Shown here piece after piece: positions 35,043-43,516 of a DNA stretch of 64,000 nucleotides; position 1 is the stretch's first letter; the number at the start of each line of letters is the position of its first letter. Origin of the DNA: JAAZMI01 sp964603615 (lineage in GTDB: Bacteria; Bacillota; Dethiobacteria; DTU022; UBA8154); the NCBI GenBank assembly GCA_964603615.1, contig CAZRVU010000004.1, forward strand, positions 34,795 to 98,794, in the 5' to 3' direction. Below the pieces are notes generated by a model. It saw only the letters and a list, made by a program, of their open reading frames with translations. It did not search any database and was not told the origin of the DNA. The position numbers and the translations under genes were made by a program.

Positions 35043-35082
35043 AAAATTTTGCAGCAAAAATGGCGGAACGCTGTTTTACTTT

Positions 35083-35520
35083 TTATTGTTGTAGGGGGAG
35101 GGGCGTGCGTTTTTCTGACACCCTCCCAGGGATGATGATCTGCCGGGCTAGTCCTTTTGTCAGGTTGATCACGATGGGAGCGGCCAGGTTGGAGGTTATA
35201 CTTTTTTCTCCGGCAATGGTTACTGTCGTCAGCACCAGGAGATCTTCGCTATTGTCTGCCTGCAACTCCTGCTGCTCCCTGCCGTTTAGCTGCACACTGT
35301 AGCCGGGGAAACAGGGAAAGGGATCTAATAAAAAAAGGCCGACCGCCTCTTCTGCAGTAGACTGCAGGTGATAAAAAAAGGGGGCATTTGCAACAACTTG
35401 TAAAATAAATTCCCGGAAGTTTTCCAAACCCGGCAACCCCTGTTTAAAATAAATCCTTCCCGGGGCAAAATCTTTTGGGGTTTGTTTATTGTCTTTCTTT
35501 TTTAATTTCAAATCCAACAC
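35083..35520 (-). CDS. fliW: Flagellar assembly factor FliW
   Basis: A protein of about 145 aa that binds flagellin and antagonises CsrA. The family text is FAPGRIYFKQGLPGLENFREFIL, then YHLQSTAEEAVGLFLLDPFPCFPGYSVQL and SNLAAPIVINLTKGLARQIII. The start is probably the GTG at 35520, six bases after AAGGAAGG. The open frame begins at a TTG at 35541 that lies before this site. It is followed by the repeat array instead of by csrA. Confidence 0.93.
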   Translation of the reverse strand: MLDLKLKKKDNKQTPKDFAPGRIYFKQGLPGLENFREFILQVVANAPFFYHLQSTAEEAVGLFLLDPFPCFPGYSVQLNGREQQELQADNSEDLLVLTTVTIAGEKSITSNLAAPIVINLTKGLARQIIIPGRVSEKRTPLPLQQ

Positions 35521-35544
35521 GACTATCCTTCCTTCCGGCAATAT

Positions 35545-36483
35545 TTAACGTAGAAAGTCAACCAGGCTGGGGTATATCATCTGTGCACCCGTAGAAAGCG
35601 CTGCTGTGTAAGCATTTTTCTGCATTGTAAATTCGGTAATGGCTTCCGCCAGATCCAGATCCTCGATCTTGGAACGAAGTTCACGAAGGTGAATGTGCTC
35701 GCTCAGCAACCGCTGCTCCGTAGAGCTGAGCCTCTCCTCCCGGGCTCCTATTTCGGCACATTGCTGTAAAAGGTGATCCAGGCAATCATCCACTTCCTTA
35801 AGGATGTCCCCGCCTAGTGCTTCTGTGTCATCATTCTTCAGGGCCGCCAGCAGCTCGCCAACCGTTGCAAAAAGCTTTACCTTATCTTCCTCTTCTACTT
35901 CACCGGTTATTTTTCCAAAAGCCTCCAAACCCGTCAGGTTAACCGGCAGCTCCTGGCTGGGCGTTATCTCTATTTTTCTTTTTCCATCATCACCTAAATA
36001 CTTGACGCCAATGATTCCGGGATTACCGGGATCGTTGACAATTTCGAAAGGAACTGCCTGGGTTTTATAGCCGCCAAAAATATAGAGGCCGTTCACTTCT
36101 GTATTACCGATACCAACTAATTGATAAAAACTTTCTTCAACCTCCGGCTGGATCATTTTGCGGTCCTCGTGTGTTAAGGCACCGTTGGCAGCGTAAATAG
36201 TGAGCTCTTTGAGCCGCTGCAAGACATCAATCGACTCCATCAAAGCGTCTTCTGTAACTGTCAGCCAGGTGATGCCTTCCCCAATATTGCGCTGGTACTG
36301 TTCATTGCGGTATAAACCCGTCCCCGAGATCCGCATCACTTTATAGGTGCCAGCCGGATCCTGGGAGGGGCGGTTGAAACAAAGCCCCGAAGAAAGCTGC
36401 GCTGCCCTTTTTTCCAGGGCATAAAGATTATTTTGTACATTGCGGCTCACTGATTGAGCCATCATACGGTGGGTTACACGCAA
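35545..36483 (-). CDS. flgL: Flagellar hook-filament junction protein FlgL
   Basis: A 312-aa hook-associated protein 3. The N-terminus MRVTHRMMAQSVSRNVQNNL and QLSSGLCFNRPSQDPAGTYKVMRI are flagellin-like D0/D1 segments, and the C-terminus ends with LAEAITEFTMQKNAYTAALSTGAQM. It sits between flgK and fliW as usual. Confidence 0.95.
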   Translation of the reverse strand: MRVTHRMMAQSVSRNVQNNLYALEKRAAQLSSGLCFNRPSQDPAGTYKVMRISGTGLYRNEQYQRNIGEGITWLTVTEDALMESIDVLQRLKELTIYAANGALTHEDRKMIQPEVEESFYQLVGIGNTEVNGLYIFGGYKTQAVPFEIVNDPGNPGIIGVKYLGDDGKRKIEITPSQELPVNLTGLEAFGKITGEVEEEDKVKLFATVGELLAALKNDDTEALGGDILKEVDDCLDHLLQQCAEIGAREERLSSTEQRLLSEHIHLRELRSKIEDLDLAEAITEFTMQKNAYTAALSTGAQMIYPSLVDFLR

Positions 36484-36510
36484 AATCCTTACCCCCTTTT
36501 ATACCTTTTT

Positions 36511-38022
36511 TCAACGTCCTAGTTCACTGAGCAAGAGGCCAAGCATCTCGTCAAACACATTAAGAAAGCGTGCTGCAGCAGTATAGGCATGCTGGTACTG
36601 CACGAGATTGATCATTTCATCGTCGAGGGAAACCCCGGAGATCGCCTCCTCGTGTTCCCTCAATCTTGCGGCCACAGAGGTAATTGACTGCAGCATGCGC
36701 CCCGTTTCCCGCCCTTCTACACCGAGGTCGGCAATCATAGCACGGTAGAAATCATGGAAGGTAGTAGTGTGCCCTTCATCTTCTCCCCCCAGTACCAGTG
36801 CCTCGCGCAGGCGGGCAATCGCCAGGGCGTTGCTGCCATCGCCGGGGGAAATAGCGGGGGGATCGCCTTCTTCATCAACCGCGGCAGCGATCCTGCCGGG
36901 ATCTTCAAGAATTTCTTCAGCTACTTTAAAATAGCGCGCTGCATTTTTGATTAGATCTTCGCCAGTAATAGGTTCAAAAAAATTATTAAGGCCCTCAACT
37001 AGATTTTCGTTCTCATCAAAAACAGGTCCCTTCCCATCCAGGCCATAACCCCGGCGGTGGAGGGCATTAACTTCCTTTACCAAAGCAGAAACAAGTTCAT
37101 TCAAACTGCCCTGGTAGCGGGGGAAAACTTCATTATAGGATTCCAGCATGCCCGCCAGGGCCCCGCCCTCTACAGTAAGCTCTGCACCAAGGCTGTTGAC
37201 AATAACGGCAACCTGCCGCCCGCTTTCATCGTCACCAACCTCGTTGCCATTTTCATCAACCTCCAGGGTCTTCATCGCCAGGGGGAAGCTGCGATCGTCG
37301 TGTAGAAGCAGGCGCCCGCCGGCCAACACTTCCAGGGAACCGTTCGCCCTCTGGATCACGCGGATATTCACAAACCCGCTGAGTTCCTGCAGGCGCAAAT
37401 CCCGATCATCCAGCATTTCATTGGATTTTTGCCCTAAAGCCTGCAAGTAAGAAATTTTTTCATTAAGCCCGGCAATCTCCGCCGCAAGCGAATTAATCTG
37501 GTTGACGGCGGTCTCCATTTCCTTTTCCACGTCAAATTTATACTCATCCAAGCGTTCGTAGATGTCCCGCACGAGGCTGGTGAGAGAAACCGCTTGTTCG
37601 CGCAGGCTGATCCGCACTGCGTAGCTTTCCGGATTTACGCTGAGCTCCTGCCAGGCATCGAAAAATTCGTTCAGATAAACGTTGATGCTGTTCTCCCCCG
37701 GTTCCTGGAAAATAGCCTCGATCCCGTCTACTGTTTGCCCCAAACGTTCCCAGTAGTGCTGGGCTGTCACAGCTTTCATGATCTGCCCCCTGTAAAATTC
37801 GCTTTTCACGCGATCGATGTCGGCAACCTCGACACCGTAGCCGGGCGGCGTTACCACGCCCGGCACAGCCGGCGGGACCAAAGCCTTCATATGCACCACC
37901 TGCCGGGAGTAACCCTCCGTATTGGCGTTCGCAATATTTTGCCCGGTCACCTGCACCCCTTTTTGCTGCACATGAATGGCCCGGCGCCCGATTTCAAAAC
38001 TGCCAAAAGTACTGTTGCTCAT
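36511..38022 (-). CDS. flgK: Flagellar hook-associated protein FlgK
   Basis: A 503-aa hook-associated protein 1. The N-terminal motif is QVTGQNIANANTEGYSRQ (residues 24-41), followed by the long helical D1 segment LNEFFDAWQELSVNPESYAVR. The C-terminal helix is SLDDEMINLVQYQHAYTAAARFLNVFDEML. Length is normal. It follows flgN by 33 bases. Confidence 0.96.
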   Translation of the reverse strand: MSNSTFGSFEIGRRAIHVQQKGVQVTGQNIANANTEGYSRQVVHMKALVPPAVPGVVTPPGYGVEVADIDRVKSEFYRGQIMKAVTAQHYWERLGQTVDGIEAIFQEPGENSINVYLNEFFDAWQELSVNPESYAVRISLREQAVSLTSLVRDIYERLDEYKFDVEKEMETAVNQINSLAAEIAGLNEKISYLQALGQKSNEMLDDRDLRLQELSGFVNIRVIQRANGSLEVLAGGRLLLHDDRSFPLAMKTLEVDENGNEVGDDESGRQVAVIVNSLGAELTVEGGALAGMLESYNEVFPRYQGSLNELVSALVKEVNALHRRGYGLDGKGPVFDENENLVEGLNNFFEPITGEDLIKNAARYFKVAEEILEDPGRIAAAVDEEGDPPAISPGDGSNALAIARLREALVLGGEDEGHTTTFHDFYRAMIADLGVEGRETGRMLQSITSVAARLREHEEAISGVSLDDEMINLVQYQHAYTAAARFLNVFDEMLGLLLSELGR

Positions 38023-38055
38023 TTTCGCTCTCCCTTTTAAACTTGATCATCCTGC

Positions 38056-38532
38056 TTAAGCTTGATCATCCAACACTGCAGCGGGAAAAGAACCCCGGCC
38101 TTTTTCCTGGACCTCTCCCCCGGCCGCATAGAGAGACCTGTCACCAGCCTTAGAAAATATGCCTAAAACATGCTCCACAAAGCTTAAGTTGCTTTGCAGC
38201 AGATAGTTGTTTATCTTTTGCCTGCGCCGCAAGGAGATCTGCAACTTCCTAAGGCGTGTCCGCAACGCCTCCAACTCCCGGGCGTCACCGGGTTTTTCTT
38301 TGGTGATGTACGCCTGGAGGGTAAGCCCGGGAGGAGTTGCTTCCTGCCGTTGCCGTTCCAGCTCCTGCATCTGAATAATAAGCCCTTCTTTGCTAAAATT
38401 AAGGCTTTGCAGTTCTCCGGCCGACCCTTCCCCTTCCAGTAAAAGAGGGGTCGTTTTCTCTTCCAGAACGATCATTTTGGCGAGAAGCTGTGCCTCCTTG
38501 TCCAACAGTTCAGTCCAACGGAAACTAACCAT
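38056..38532 (-). CDS. flgN: FlgN-family chaperone for FlgK/FlgL
   Basis: A 158-aa, mostly helical protein: MVSFRWTELLDKEAQLLAKMIVLEEKTTPLLLEG, then a run of charged helices ending RRRQKINNYLLQSNLSFVEHVLGIF, the FlgN family pattern. The start at 38532 overlaps the flgM stop codon (ATGGTTAG). The open frame extends far upstream in the wrong frame of flgM and is not used. It protects the hook-associated proteins before export. Confidence 0.88.
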   Translation of the reverse strand: MVSFRWTELLDKEAQLLAKMIVLEEKTTPLLLEGEGSAGELQSLNFSKEGLIIQMQELERQRQEATPPGLTLQAYITKEKPGDARELEALRTRLRKLQISLRRRQKINNYLLQSNLSFVEHVLGIFSKAGDRSLYAAGGEVQEKGRGSFPAAVLDDQA

Positions 38533-38830
38533 CTTTATCCCCATCCGTTTCCATGTATTTAAGCATCGCCTCTGCCAGTTTCCTGGAATCAACCCGGTAT
38601 TCCCCTGCCTCCACCCGGCGCGCCAACTCTTCGGTCTTCGCCAAACGGGAAGCATCGGGCTCCGCCAACCGGCTTAGTTCTGTTTTTAACATTTCGCTGC
38701 TGGCGGAGATTTCAAGGCGATCTTTGGATAAAGCATCATTCTTTTCAACCTGACCAGTTTTTCCGTGTACCTGTTCCCGTTTGTAGATCTTGTGCACCAA
38801 ATTGATAACATCCGGACGGTTAATTTTCAT
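38525..38830 (-). CDS. flgM: Anti-sigma-28 factor FlgM
   Basis: A 101-aa inhibitor of sigma-D that is exported after hook completion. From the ATG at 38830: MKINRPDVINLVHKIYKREQ, then DALSKDRLEISASSEMLKTELSRL and a C-terminal sigma-binding helix RVEAGEYRVDSRKLAEAMLKYM. It is the first gene of the flgM-flgN-flgK-flgL-fliW unit. Confidence 0.93.
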   Translation of the reverse strand: MKINRPDVINLVHKIYKREQVHGKTGQVEKNDALSKDRLEISASSEMLKTELSRLAEPDASRLAKTEELARRVEAGEYRVDSRKLAEAMLKYMETDGDKDG

Positions 38831-38878
38831 AACGATCACCCTTTATTGATTTCCTTAAAATATTTTGTTCTTTTCAGC

Positions 38879-38906
38879 ATTCTACCTTCTAAATAGATAT
38901 CGTCAA
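38879..38906 (-). promoter_or_regulatory. Promoter of the flgM operon
   Basis: On the minus strand, TTGACG, 16 bases, then TAGAAT, about 50 bases ahead of flgM. A small hairpin GGGC-GATA-GCCC followed by TTTACATTT lies upstream (about 38925). A looser sigma-D-like match (TAAA, 13 bases, GGCGATAG) overlaps that hairpin and is less convincing. Confidence 0.6.
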
Positions 38907-38962
38907 GATAACCGTAAATGTAAAGGGCTATCGCCCTCAAAAAACAAATTTATTTATAAAAT

Positions 38963-39189
38963 AATTCCACTGCAAAAATTACATTCTGCCGCATAAAACG
39001 AAATTTGCTGGGGCGGGAGCTGTAAAAATCAGCCCATGAAGACACCACAATTTTAAAGCAAAAATGGCCGGACGGCATTTTTTAGGGCCTTTTGAAGGGG
39101 ACGTTCAATGGGCCCGGGCAAAAAATTGTCAGTCAAAGGAACGCTGATTTCAGCGCACGCCTTGCAAATAGAGCTTAGGCAGTAGAATC
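38963..39189 (+). mobile_element. Full copy B of GATTCYACTGC terminal-inverted-repeat element
   Basis: A 227-bp element, same family and same orientation as 20352-20577. It begins AATTCCACTGC (first base changed) and ends GCAGTAGAATC. Its right end supplies two bases of the TGA stop codon of the phosphoglucose isomerase gene (39188-39190). Its left end lies upstream of the flgM promoter. Confidence 0.85.
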
Positions 39190-40159
39190 ATAAAATGTTT
39201 TGCAGATACTTTTGAAAATCAGCGGCATAGTTTTCAGGATGCGTTAAAAAGGAAAAATGAGCGGGGTTCTCTACAAAAGCACTATACTGGGGAAAGTTTT
39301 TCAACAGCGAAAATTGCGGCAGCTCCTGCGGTCTTGCCGTGATAAGCGGCGGCAGGGAGGCATAGCACGGATTGGGCTTAAAAACCGGTTCACTGCCGGC
39401 GATACCGCTGCCCCCGTAATTATCCTTTTTTTCAACGGGAAAGGCCAACCCGAAATAACCGGCCCCGCCCATTTCTTGCAAGGGCGAGTAAACCGATTCG
39501 AAGTCTGTCGCAACCAGGTTGCTCATAACCAAAAAATCCGGGCCGGGATTGATGGTCACATGGCCAAAATCAGGGGGAATGAGGACCTTGTCTCCTGCTG
39601 CCGCCGAAACTACAATTACCTGTTCCAGGCCTTCCTGTGGTTCTTCCAGGCAGCAGGGCCTTTGCAGGAGATAGCGAGCCTGCCCGTGAAGCACTTCATA
39701 AACCTCCGGGTAAGTGCAAGCAGCCCCCGGTTTTACAGGGTGATAATGGCCAACCGTTTTGATGCACTCCGCTTCGATGCTGCCGGGCATTAAGACTGTA
39801 ATGTCATAGCGTATGCCGTTTTTTTCAAAAAGCATTTCGTGCTCGGGCAAACTAAGGGCGCGATACATAAAATAAAGCGCACGCTCCGCCGCACCTGTGC
39901 CCTCCTCCTGTACTGCTTTCCGACCCGTTTCCGGACTACCATACGCTCCCGGTTCACCGCCCGCTCCCGACCCGCCGCCCGTTTCCAGGCCACCGCCCGC
40001 TGCCAACTCCCCGTCCTGGTAAAGCACGTCTTGCATCTCTGCCAGCCGGCGCACCGCCGGCACCAAAACTTTTTTTTCCGGGCCAAAAAGAAGCTCCAGA
40101 TTTCCCGTATCCCACCACAGCGGCAGCCCACTCAAGGCCAGTTCCAAAATTCTGCCCAA
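39188..40159 (-). CDS. Glucose-6-phosphate isomerase, archaeal cupin type
   Basis: A 323-aa cupin-type phosphoglucose isomerase (PF06560), which interconverts glucose 6-phosphate and fructose 6-phosphate with a bound metal. Metal ligands are visible in GHYHP (His138, His140) and the EVYE region (Glu152), with a later His in FGHVTINPG. A Gly-rich insertion of about 40 residues (51-90, GGGLETGGGSGAGGEPGAYG and so on) interrupts the N-terminal part. The C-terminal stop codon is partly made by a mobile repeat end. This enzyme class is best known from archaea, so it may have been acquired by transfer. It lies downstream of gapA. Confidence 0.88.
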   Translation of the reverse strand: MGRILELALSGLPLWWDTGNLELLFGPEKKVLVPAVRRLAEMQDVLYQDGELAAGGGLETGGGSGAGGEPGAYGSPETGRKAVQEEGTGAAERALYFMYRALSLPEHEMLFEKNGIRYDITVLMPGSIEAECIKTVGHYHPVKPGAACTYPEVYEVLHGQARYLLQRPCCLEEPQEGLEQVIVVSAAAGDKVLIPPDFGHVTINPGPDFLVMSNLVATDFESVYSPLQEMGGAGYFGLAFPVEKKDNYGGSGIAGSEPVFKPNPCYASLPPLITARPQELPQFSLLKNFPQYSAFVENPAHFSFLTHPENYAADFQKYLQNIL

Positions 40160-40339
40160 CGACTTGACCCCCTATCCCTTAGTTTGAAAAATATTATTAC
40201 CCAATTTTTCGTCATCCTACTAAAAATTATTTAATTTTATAGATTTTATGCAGTAGAATCAATCTTTGAATTGAACGCTAGCCCGAACCAAACGCTGCCA
40301 CGAAGCAAGCCCGATCACAAATCAGGCTCCACCCATCTT
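40160..40339. other. Intergenic region with a solo repeat end
   Basis: Contains TGCAGTAGAATC at 40249-40260, identical to the right terminal inverted repeat of the GATTCYACTGC family, with no matching body. It is probably a relic. Nothing else is recognised. Confidence 0.5.
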
Positions 40340-41401
40340 TTATTCGATTTTTAACCGGCCACTTCCTGCCGTCATTTTTTCCTTCTCTGGCCCTTCTCCT
40401 TCCCGCGCTCTTAGATAAAGGGCCAAATCCGCAATGCGGCTGGAATAGCTCCATTCGTTATCGTACCAGGCAGTCACCCGTAGCATATTCCCGCCGACTA
40501 CCATCGTGCTGAGGCCGTCTATCACGCTGGAGTAGGGGCTGCGCCTGTAATCGACGGATACCAGCGGCTCTTCACTATAGGCAATGATCCCGGGCATCTC
40601 TGTTGCCGCCCGCTGCAGCACGGCATTGACTTCTTCCGCAGTCACATCTTCTATTTCCAGTACGGCAACTAAATCTAACAAAGAAACGACCGGGACGGGG
40701 ACACGGACGGCAAAACCATCGATCCGCCCCTGCAGCTCCGGGATAACCTCACCCACGGCCCGTGCCGCGCCGGTAGAAGTCGGTATCAGCGAAAGGAAAG
40801 CGGCCCGGGATCGCCTCAAATCCCCGTGAGGGTAATCCAACAAGCGTTGATCGTTAGTATAAGCATGGGTCGTGTTGATCAGCGCCTTTTTTATCCCAAA
40901 ATTACATTGTAGAACCTTGGCAATGGGCGCCAGCGCATTGGTTGTGCAGGAAGCATTGGATAGAATACGGTGCTTGGCCGGCTGGTATTCTTCTTCATTA
41001 ACACCCATGATTACCGTCAAATCAGCATCCTTCATGGGAGCTGTAACGATCACCCGTTTTGCCCCTGCCCTCAAATGACGCCCGGCACCTTCCCTATCGC
41101 GGAAAACTCCGGTGGCTTCAATCACCACCTCCACGCCCAGCTCGCCCCAGGGAACGTGTTTCGGATCCTTTTCCCAAAAGGTCTGGATCTCTTTTCCACC
41201 GACATAGATTGAACCATTGCCAGCCTGCACGGCAAAGGGAAGCCGCTCATATAAAGAATCATAGCGCAGCAGGTGTGCCAAAGTTTTGCTATCTGTAAGA
41301 TCATTTACTGCTACAACCTCGGCACCTTCATTTTCCAAAAGAACCCGGTAAGTTACACGGCCAATCCTGCCGAAACCGTTGATCCCGATCTTCAAAACCA
41401 T
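40340..41401 (-). CDS. gapA: Glyceraldehyde-3-phosphate dehydrogenase, type I
   Basis: A 353-aa glycolytic/gluconeogenic dehydrogenase. The NAD-binding motif is GINGFGRIGR (6-15), and Asp34 in AVNDLTD suggests NAD rather than NADP. The catalytic cysteine is in SNASCTTNALAP (Cys152). About 15 extra charged residues at the C-terminus (REGEGPEKEKMTAG) go beyond the usual 335. GGAGGG lies 11 bases upstream of the ATG. It is divergent from dapB. Confidence 0.97.
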   Translation of the reverse strand: MVLKIGINGFGRIGRVTYRVLLENEGAEVVAVNDLTDSKTLAHLLRYDSLYERLPFAVQAGNGSIYVGGKEIQTFWEKDPKHVPWGELGVEVVIEATGVFRDREGAGRHLRAGAKRVIVTAPMKDADLTVIMGVNEEEYQPAKHRILSNASCTTNALAPIAKVLQCNFGIKKALINTTHAYTNDQRLLDYPHGDLRRSRAAFLSLIPTSTGAARAVGEVIPELQGRIDGFAVRVPVPVVSLLDLVAVLEIEDVTAEEVNAVLQRAATEMPGIIAYSEEPLVSVDYRRSPYSSVIDGLSTMVVGGNMLRVTAWYDNEWSYSSRIADLALYLRAREGEGPEKEKMTAGSGRLKIE

Positions 41402-41442
41402 TTGTTTGACACCCTCCTATTCCTTCATAATTTGCCCTGCTT

Positions 41443-41472
41443 TTTATAAGGCTATGAATGATTCCACTGCAA
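41443..41472 (-). promoter_or_regulatory. Possible gapA promoter using a repeat end
   Basis: On the minus strand, TTGCAG (41467-41472), 18 bases, then TATAAA (41443-41448). The upstream hexamer lies inside the terminal repeat of the miniature element at 41460-41510. Confidence 0.45.
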
Positions 41473-41510
41473 AAATTACATTCTGCTGCATAAATTCTTG
41501 CAGGAGAATC
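41460..41510 (+). mobile_element. Miniature internally deleted copy of the GATTCYACTGC element
   Basis: A 51-bp element: begins GATTCCACTGCAAAAATTAC and ends GCAGGAGAATC. The first 35 bases match the left ends of the full copies, and the body is deleted. It sits in the gapA-dapB divergent promoter region, and the dapB TTGACA begins at the very next base. Confidence 0.75.
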
Positions 41511-41539
41511 TTGACATCTTTTGGCGCTTATAGGAGAAT
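41511..41539 (+). promoter_or_regulatory. Probable dapB promoter
   Basis: TTGACA (41511-41516), 17 bases, then GAGAAT (41534-41539). The -35 is perfect and the -10 is weak. It directly abuts the miniature repeat element. Confidence 0.5.
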
Positions 41540-41562
41540 ATAGTGAAAAAGGGGATTTTCTT

Positions 41563-42363
41563 ATGGAAAGATTGCGTGTAGCCGTCAGCGGAGCCTGTGG
41601 ACGTATGGGGCAGGAGATTTGCCGGGCCATTTTACAAGAGGAAGGGCTGGAGCTAGCCGGGGCTTTTGATCTTCTAGATGCAGGAGAAGATCTGGGCACG
41701 ATCCTGGGAAAACAACCGCTAGACATCCCCATTGAAAAACTCACCCCGGAAAACTTGAAAAAACAGCGGTTGGCGGTGCTGGTAGATTTTACCACCCCTC
41801 TCGTCGTCATGCAAAACATCGAAACTGCCCTGCAATGCGGGGTTCGTCCTGTGGTGGGAACCACAGGCATCACTCAGGTCGACCTGGCGCGTGTCAGCCA
41901 GCAAGTGGAAAAAACCGGCCTTAGCGCCATGATTGCCCCTAATTTTGCCCTGGGAGCCGTATTAATGATGAAATTCGCCGCCACGGCAGCACGCTTTTTC
42001 TCCCAAGTGGAGATTATCGAGCTGCACCACGACAAAAAAATAGACGCCCCCTCGGGAACAGCTCTCAAAACAGCAGAGATGATCGCCCTGGAACGGCGGG
42101 TAGAGCCCCCCCTGAATGAAGAGCTGCTCAAATTACCGGGGGCCCGGGGAGCCATGCAAGAAAAAGTACATATACATAGCGTCCGGCTGAATGGCCTCAT
42201 CGCCCATCAGGAAGTAATATTTGGCGGGCAGGGACAAACCCTGCTCATTCGACACGATTCTTATGATCGCAGCTCCTTTATGCCCGGGGTGATCCTCGCC
42301 ATTAAAAATATCGTTAAGCTCAAGGGTCTCGTTTACGGCCTGGAAAATCTGCTCGATCTTTAA
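41563..42363 (+). CDS. dapB: 4-hydroxy-tetrahydrodipicolinate reductase DapB
   Basis: A 266-aa enzyme of lysine and diaminopimelate synthesis that also supplies the dipicolinate precursor pathway. The start at 41563 has AAGGGG eight bases upstream and gives MERLRVAVSGACGRMGQEICR, the NAD(P)-binding motif. The catalytic motif is ELHHDKKIDAPSGTALKTAE. The C-terminus is VLAIKNIVKLKGLVYGLENLLDL. It is followed by dipicolinate synthase B. Confidence 0.97.
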   Translation: MERLRVAVSGACGRMGQEICRAILQEEGLELAGAFDLLDAGEDLGTILGKQPLDIPIEKLTPENLKKQRLAVLVDFTTPLVVMQNIETALQCGVRPVVGTTGITQVDLARVSQQVEKTGLSAMIAPNFALGAVLMMKFAATAARFFSQVEIIELHHDKKIDAPSGTALKTAEMIALERRVEPPLNEELLKLPGARGAMQEKVHIHSVRLNGLIAHQEVIFGGQGQTLLIRHDSYDRSSFMPGVILAIKNIVKLKGLVYGLENLLDL

Positions 42364-42428
42364 GAGGCGGACACCAACCTTTAGCAACCAGCATAATATA
42401 GGGTGACGCTACAGGAGGGTGCACAAAA

Positions 42429-43034
42429 ATGCTGTTTGGGGAAAAAGTAGGCTTTGCGCTGACCATTAGCCAACTGGCCAATAATACTATTTTGCAAGAA
42501 ATTAAAAAAATCCTGTTTGCTGGTGCAGAGGTTTTTATTATTCTTTTAGATCCAGCGGAGAAAAAGGGGGAAATCCTGAAAAGATTGCAGGGCATTCTTT
42601 CCCCGGATTTTAAAACAAACCGGGGGAAATTTTTAAAACACGGGAGAGCTTCTTCAACAGGAGTTGACCAGGACATAGATTTTTCTACTCCCCAGCAAAC
42701 CTTCCTGGATCTTCTCGTGTTAGCTCCCAATTCGGAAGCTTTGCTGGCCTGCTTGGAGGAAATAACCACAGAAGACTGTCCTCGCCCTCCTTTGGTCCTA
42801 ATCACGGCTCCACAAAATATACCGGGGCTGTCTTTAAAATGTATCTCTTCTTTGATGAAAAAAAACGGGGTTTTTTTTGTTCCTTTCGGTCCAATCGAAC
42901 AAAAACAGGAAAAGGTGGAGAAAAAGCCTGTTCTTTTCAGCCGCATAGACCTGCTCCTGGAAACTTGCGCTGCCGCTTTGGAAGGGCACCAGCTAATACC
43001 CTCCACCTGGGAAGATCTTTCCTTTCCCCATTAA
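42429..43034 (+). CDS. dpaB: Dipicolinate synthase subunit B-like flavoprotein (SpoVFB/DpaB)
   Basis: A 201-aa protein that aligns with SpoVFB from both ends: N-terminal GEKVGFALTISQ and C-terminal NGVFFVPFGPIEQ, RIDLLLETCAAALEGHQLIP. SpoVFB with SpoVFA makes dipicolinic acid for the spore core. The middle is diverged. It follows dapB, the source of the pathway intermediate, by 65 bases, with GGAGG upstream. The A subunit is not in the window, so this may work with a distant partner or may have diverged. Confidence 0.8.
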   Translation: MLFGEKVGFALTISQLANNTILQEIKKILFAGAEVFIILLDPAEKKGEILKRLQGILSPDFKTNRGKFLKHGRASSTGVDQDIDFSTPQQTFLDLLVLAPNSEALLACLEEITTEDCPRPPLVLITAPQNIPGLSLKCISSLMKKNGVFFVPFGPIEQKQEKVEKKPVLFSRIDLLLETCAAALEGHQLIPSTWEDLSFPH

Positions 43035-43060
43035 AGAGTTTTGCGTGTCTTGTTCATGGC

Positions 43061-43516
43061 TCAATGCAGAATATTGTCGTCGTCTTCGCCAAAAATATCT
43101 TCTAAACTGCCCTTTAACACTTCTTCAAAGGGTAGAGAGTGGGCGGCAACCTTTTCTGTGATAAAAAGCGGCGTCCCGCTGGTTAAAGCCAGTGCTACAC
43201 CATCGCTGGGCCGGGAATCGACGACGATCTCCTCGCCGTCCTTTTTTAAAAATATCTGGGCATAATAAGTTCCCTCACGGATATCATTAACAACAATTTT
43301 CTGGATCGTAACGCCCAATTTCTGACAAAGGGAAACGATCAAATCGTGAGTCAGCGGGCGCGGCAATATATAGCCATCCAGTTTGAGGGAGATCACTTGT
43401 GCTTCCCCGAGCCCGATCCCAATCGGTAAAACCATCGTTTCATCCTGATCCATTAAAAGGAGAAGGGGGTTTTGCTGCTGGTCTAATCCTACACCTTTTA
43501 CTTTAACGGCAATCAT
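43061..43516 (-). CDS. Bifunctional nuclease (BFN, DUF151) family protein
   Basis: A 151-aa protein from the ATG at 43516 (MIAVKVKGVGLDQQQNPLLLL). The family text is VLPIGIGLGEAQVISLKLDG, RPLTHDLIVSLCQKLG and VVDSRPSDGVALALTSGTPLFI. An acidic tail follows. The family is often found as single genes in anaerobes, and its biological role is uncertain despite the nuclease label. A stronger GGAGGTG lies further upstream without a matching start codon, so the start is not fully settled. Confidence 0.88.
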   Translation of the reverse strand: MIAVKVKGVGLDQQQNPLLLLMDQDETMVLPIGIGLGEAQVISLKLDGYILPRPLTHDLIVSLCQKLGVTIQKIVVNDIREGTYYAQIFLKKDGEEIVVDSRPSDGVALALTSGTPLFITEKVAAHSLPFEEVLKGSLEDIFGEDDDNILH

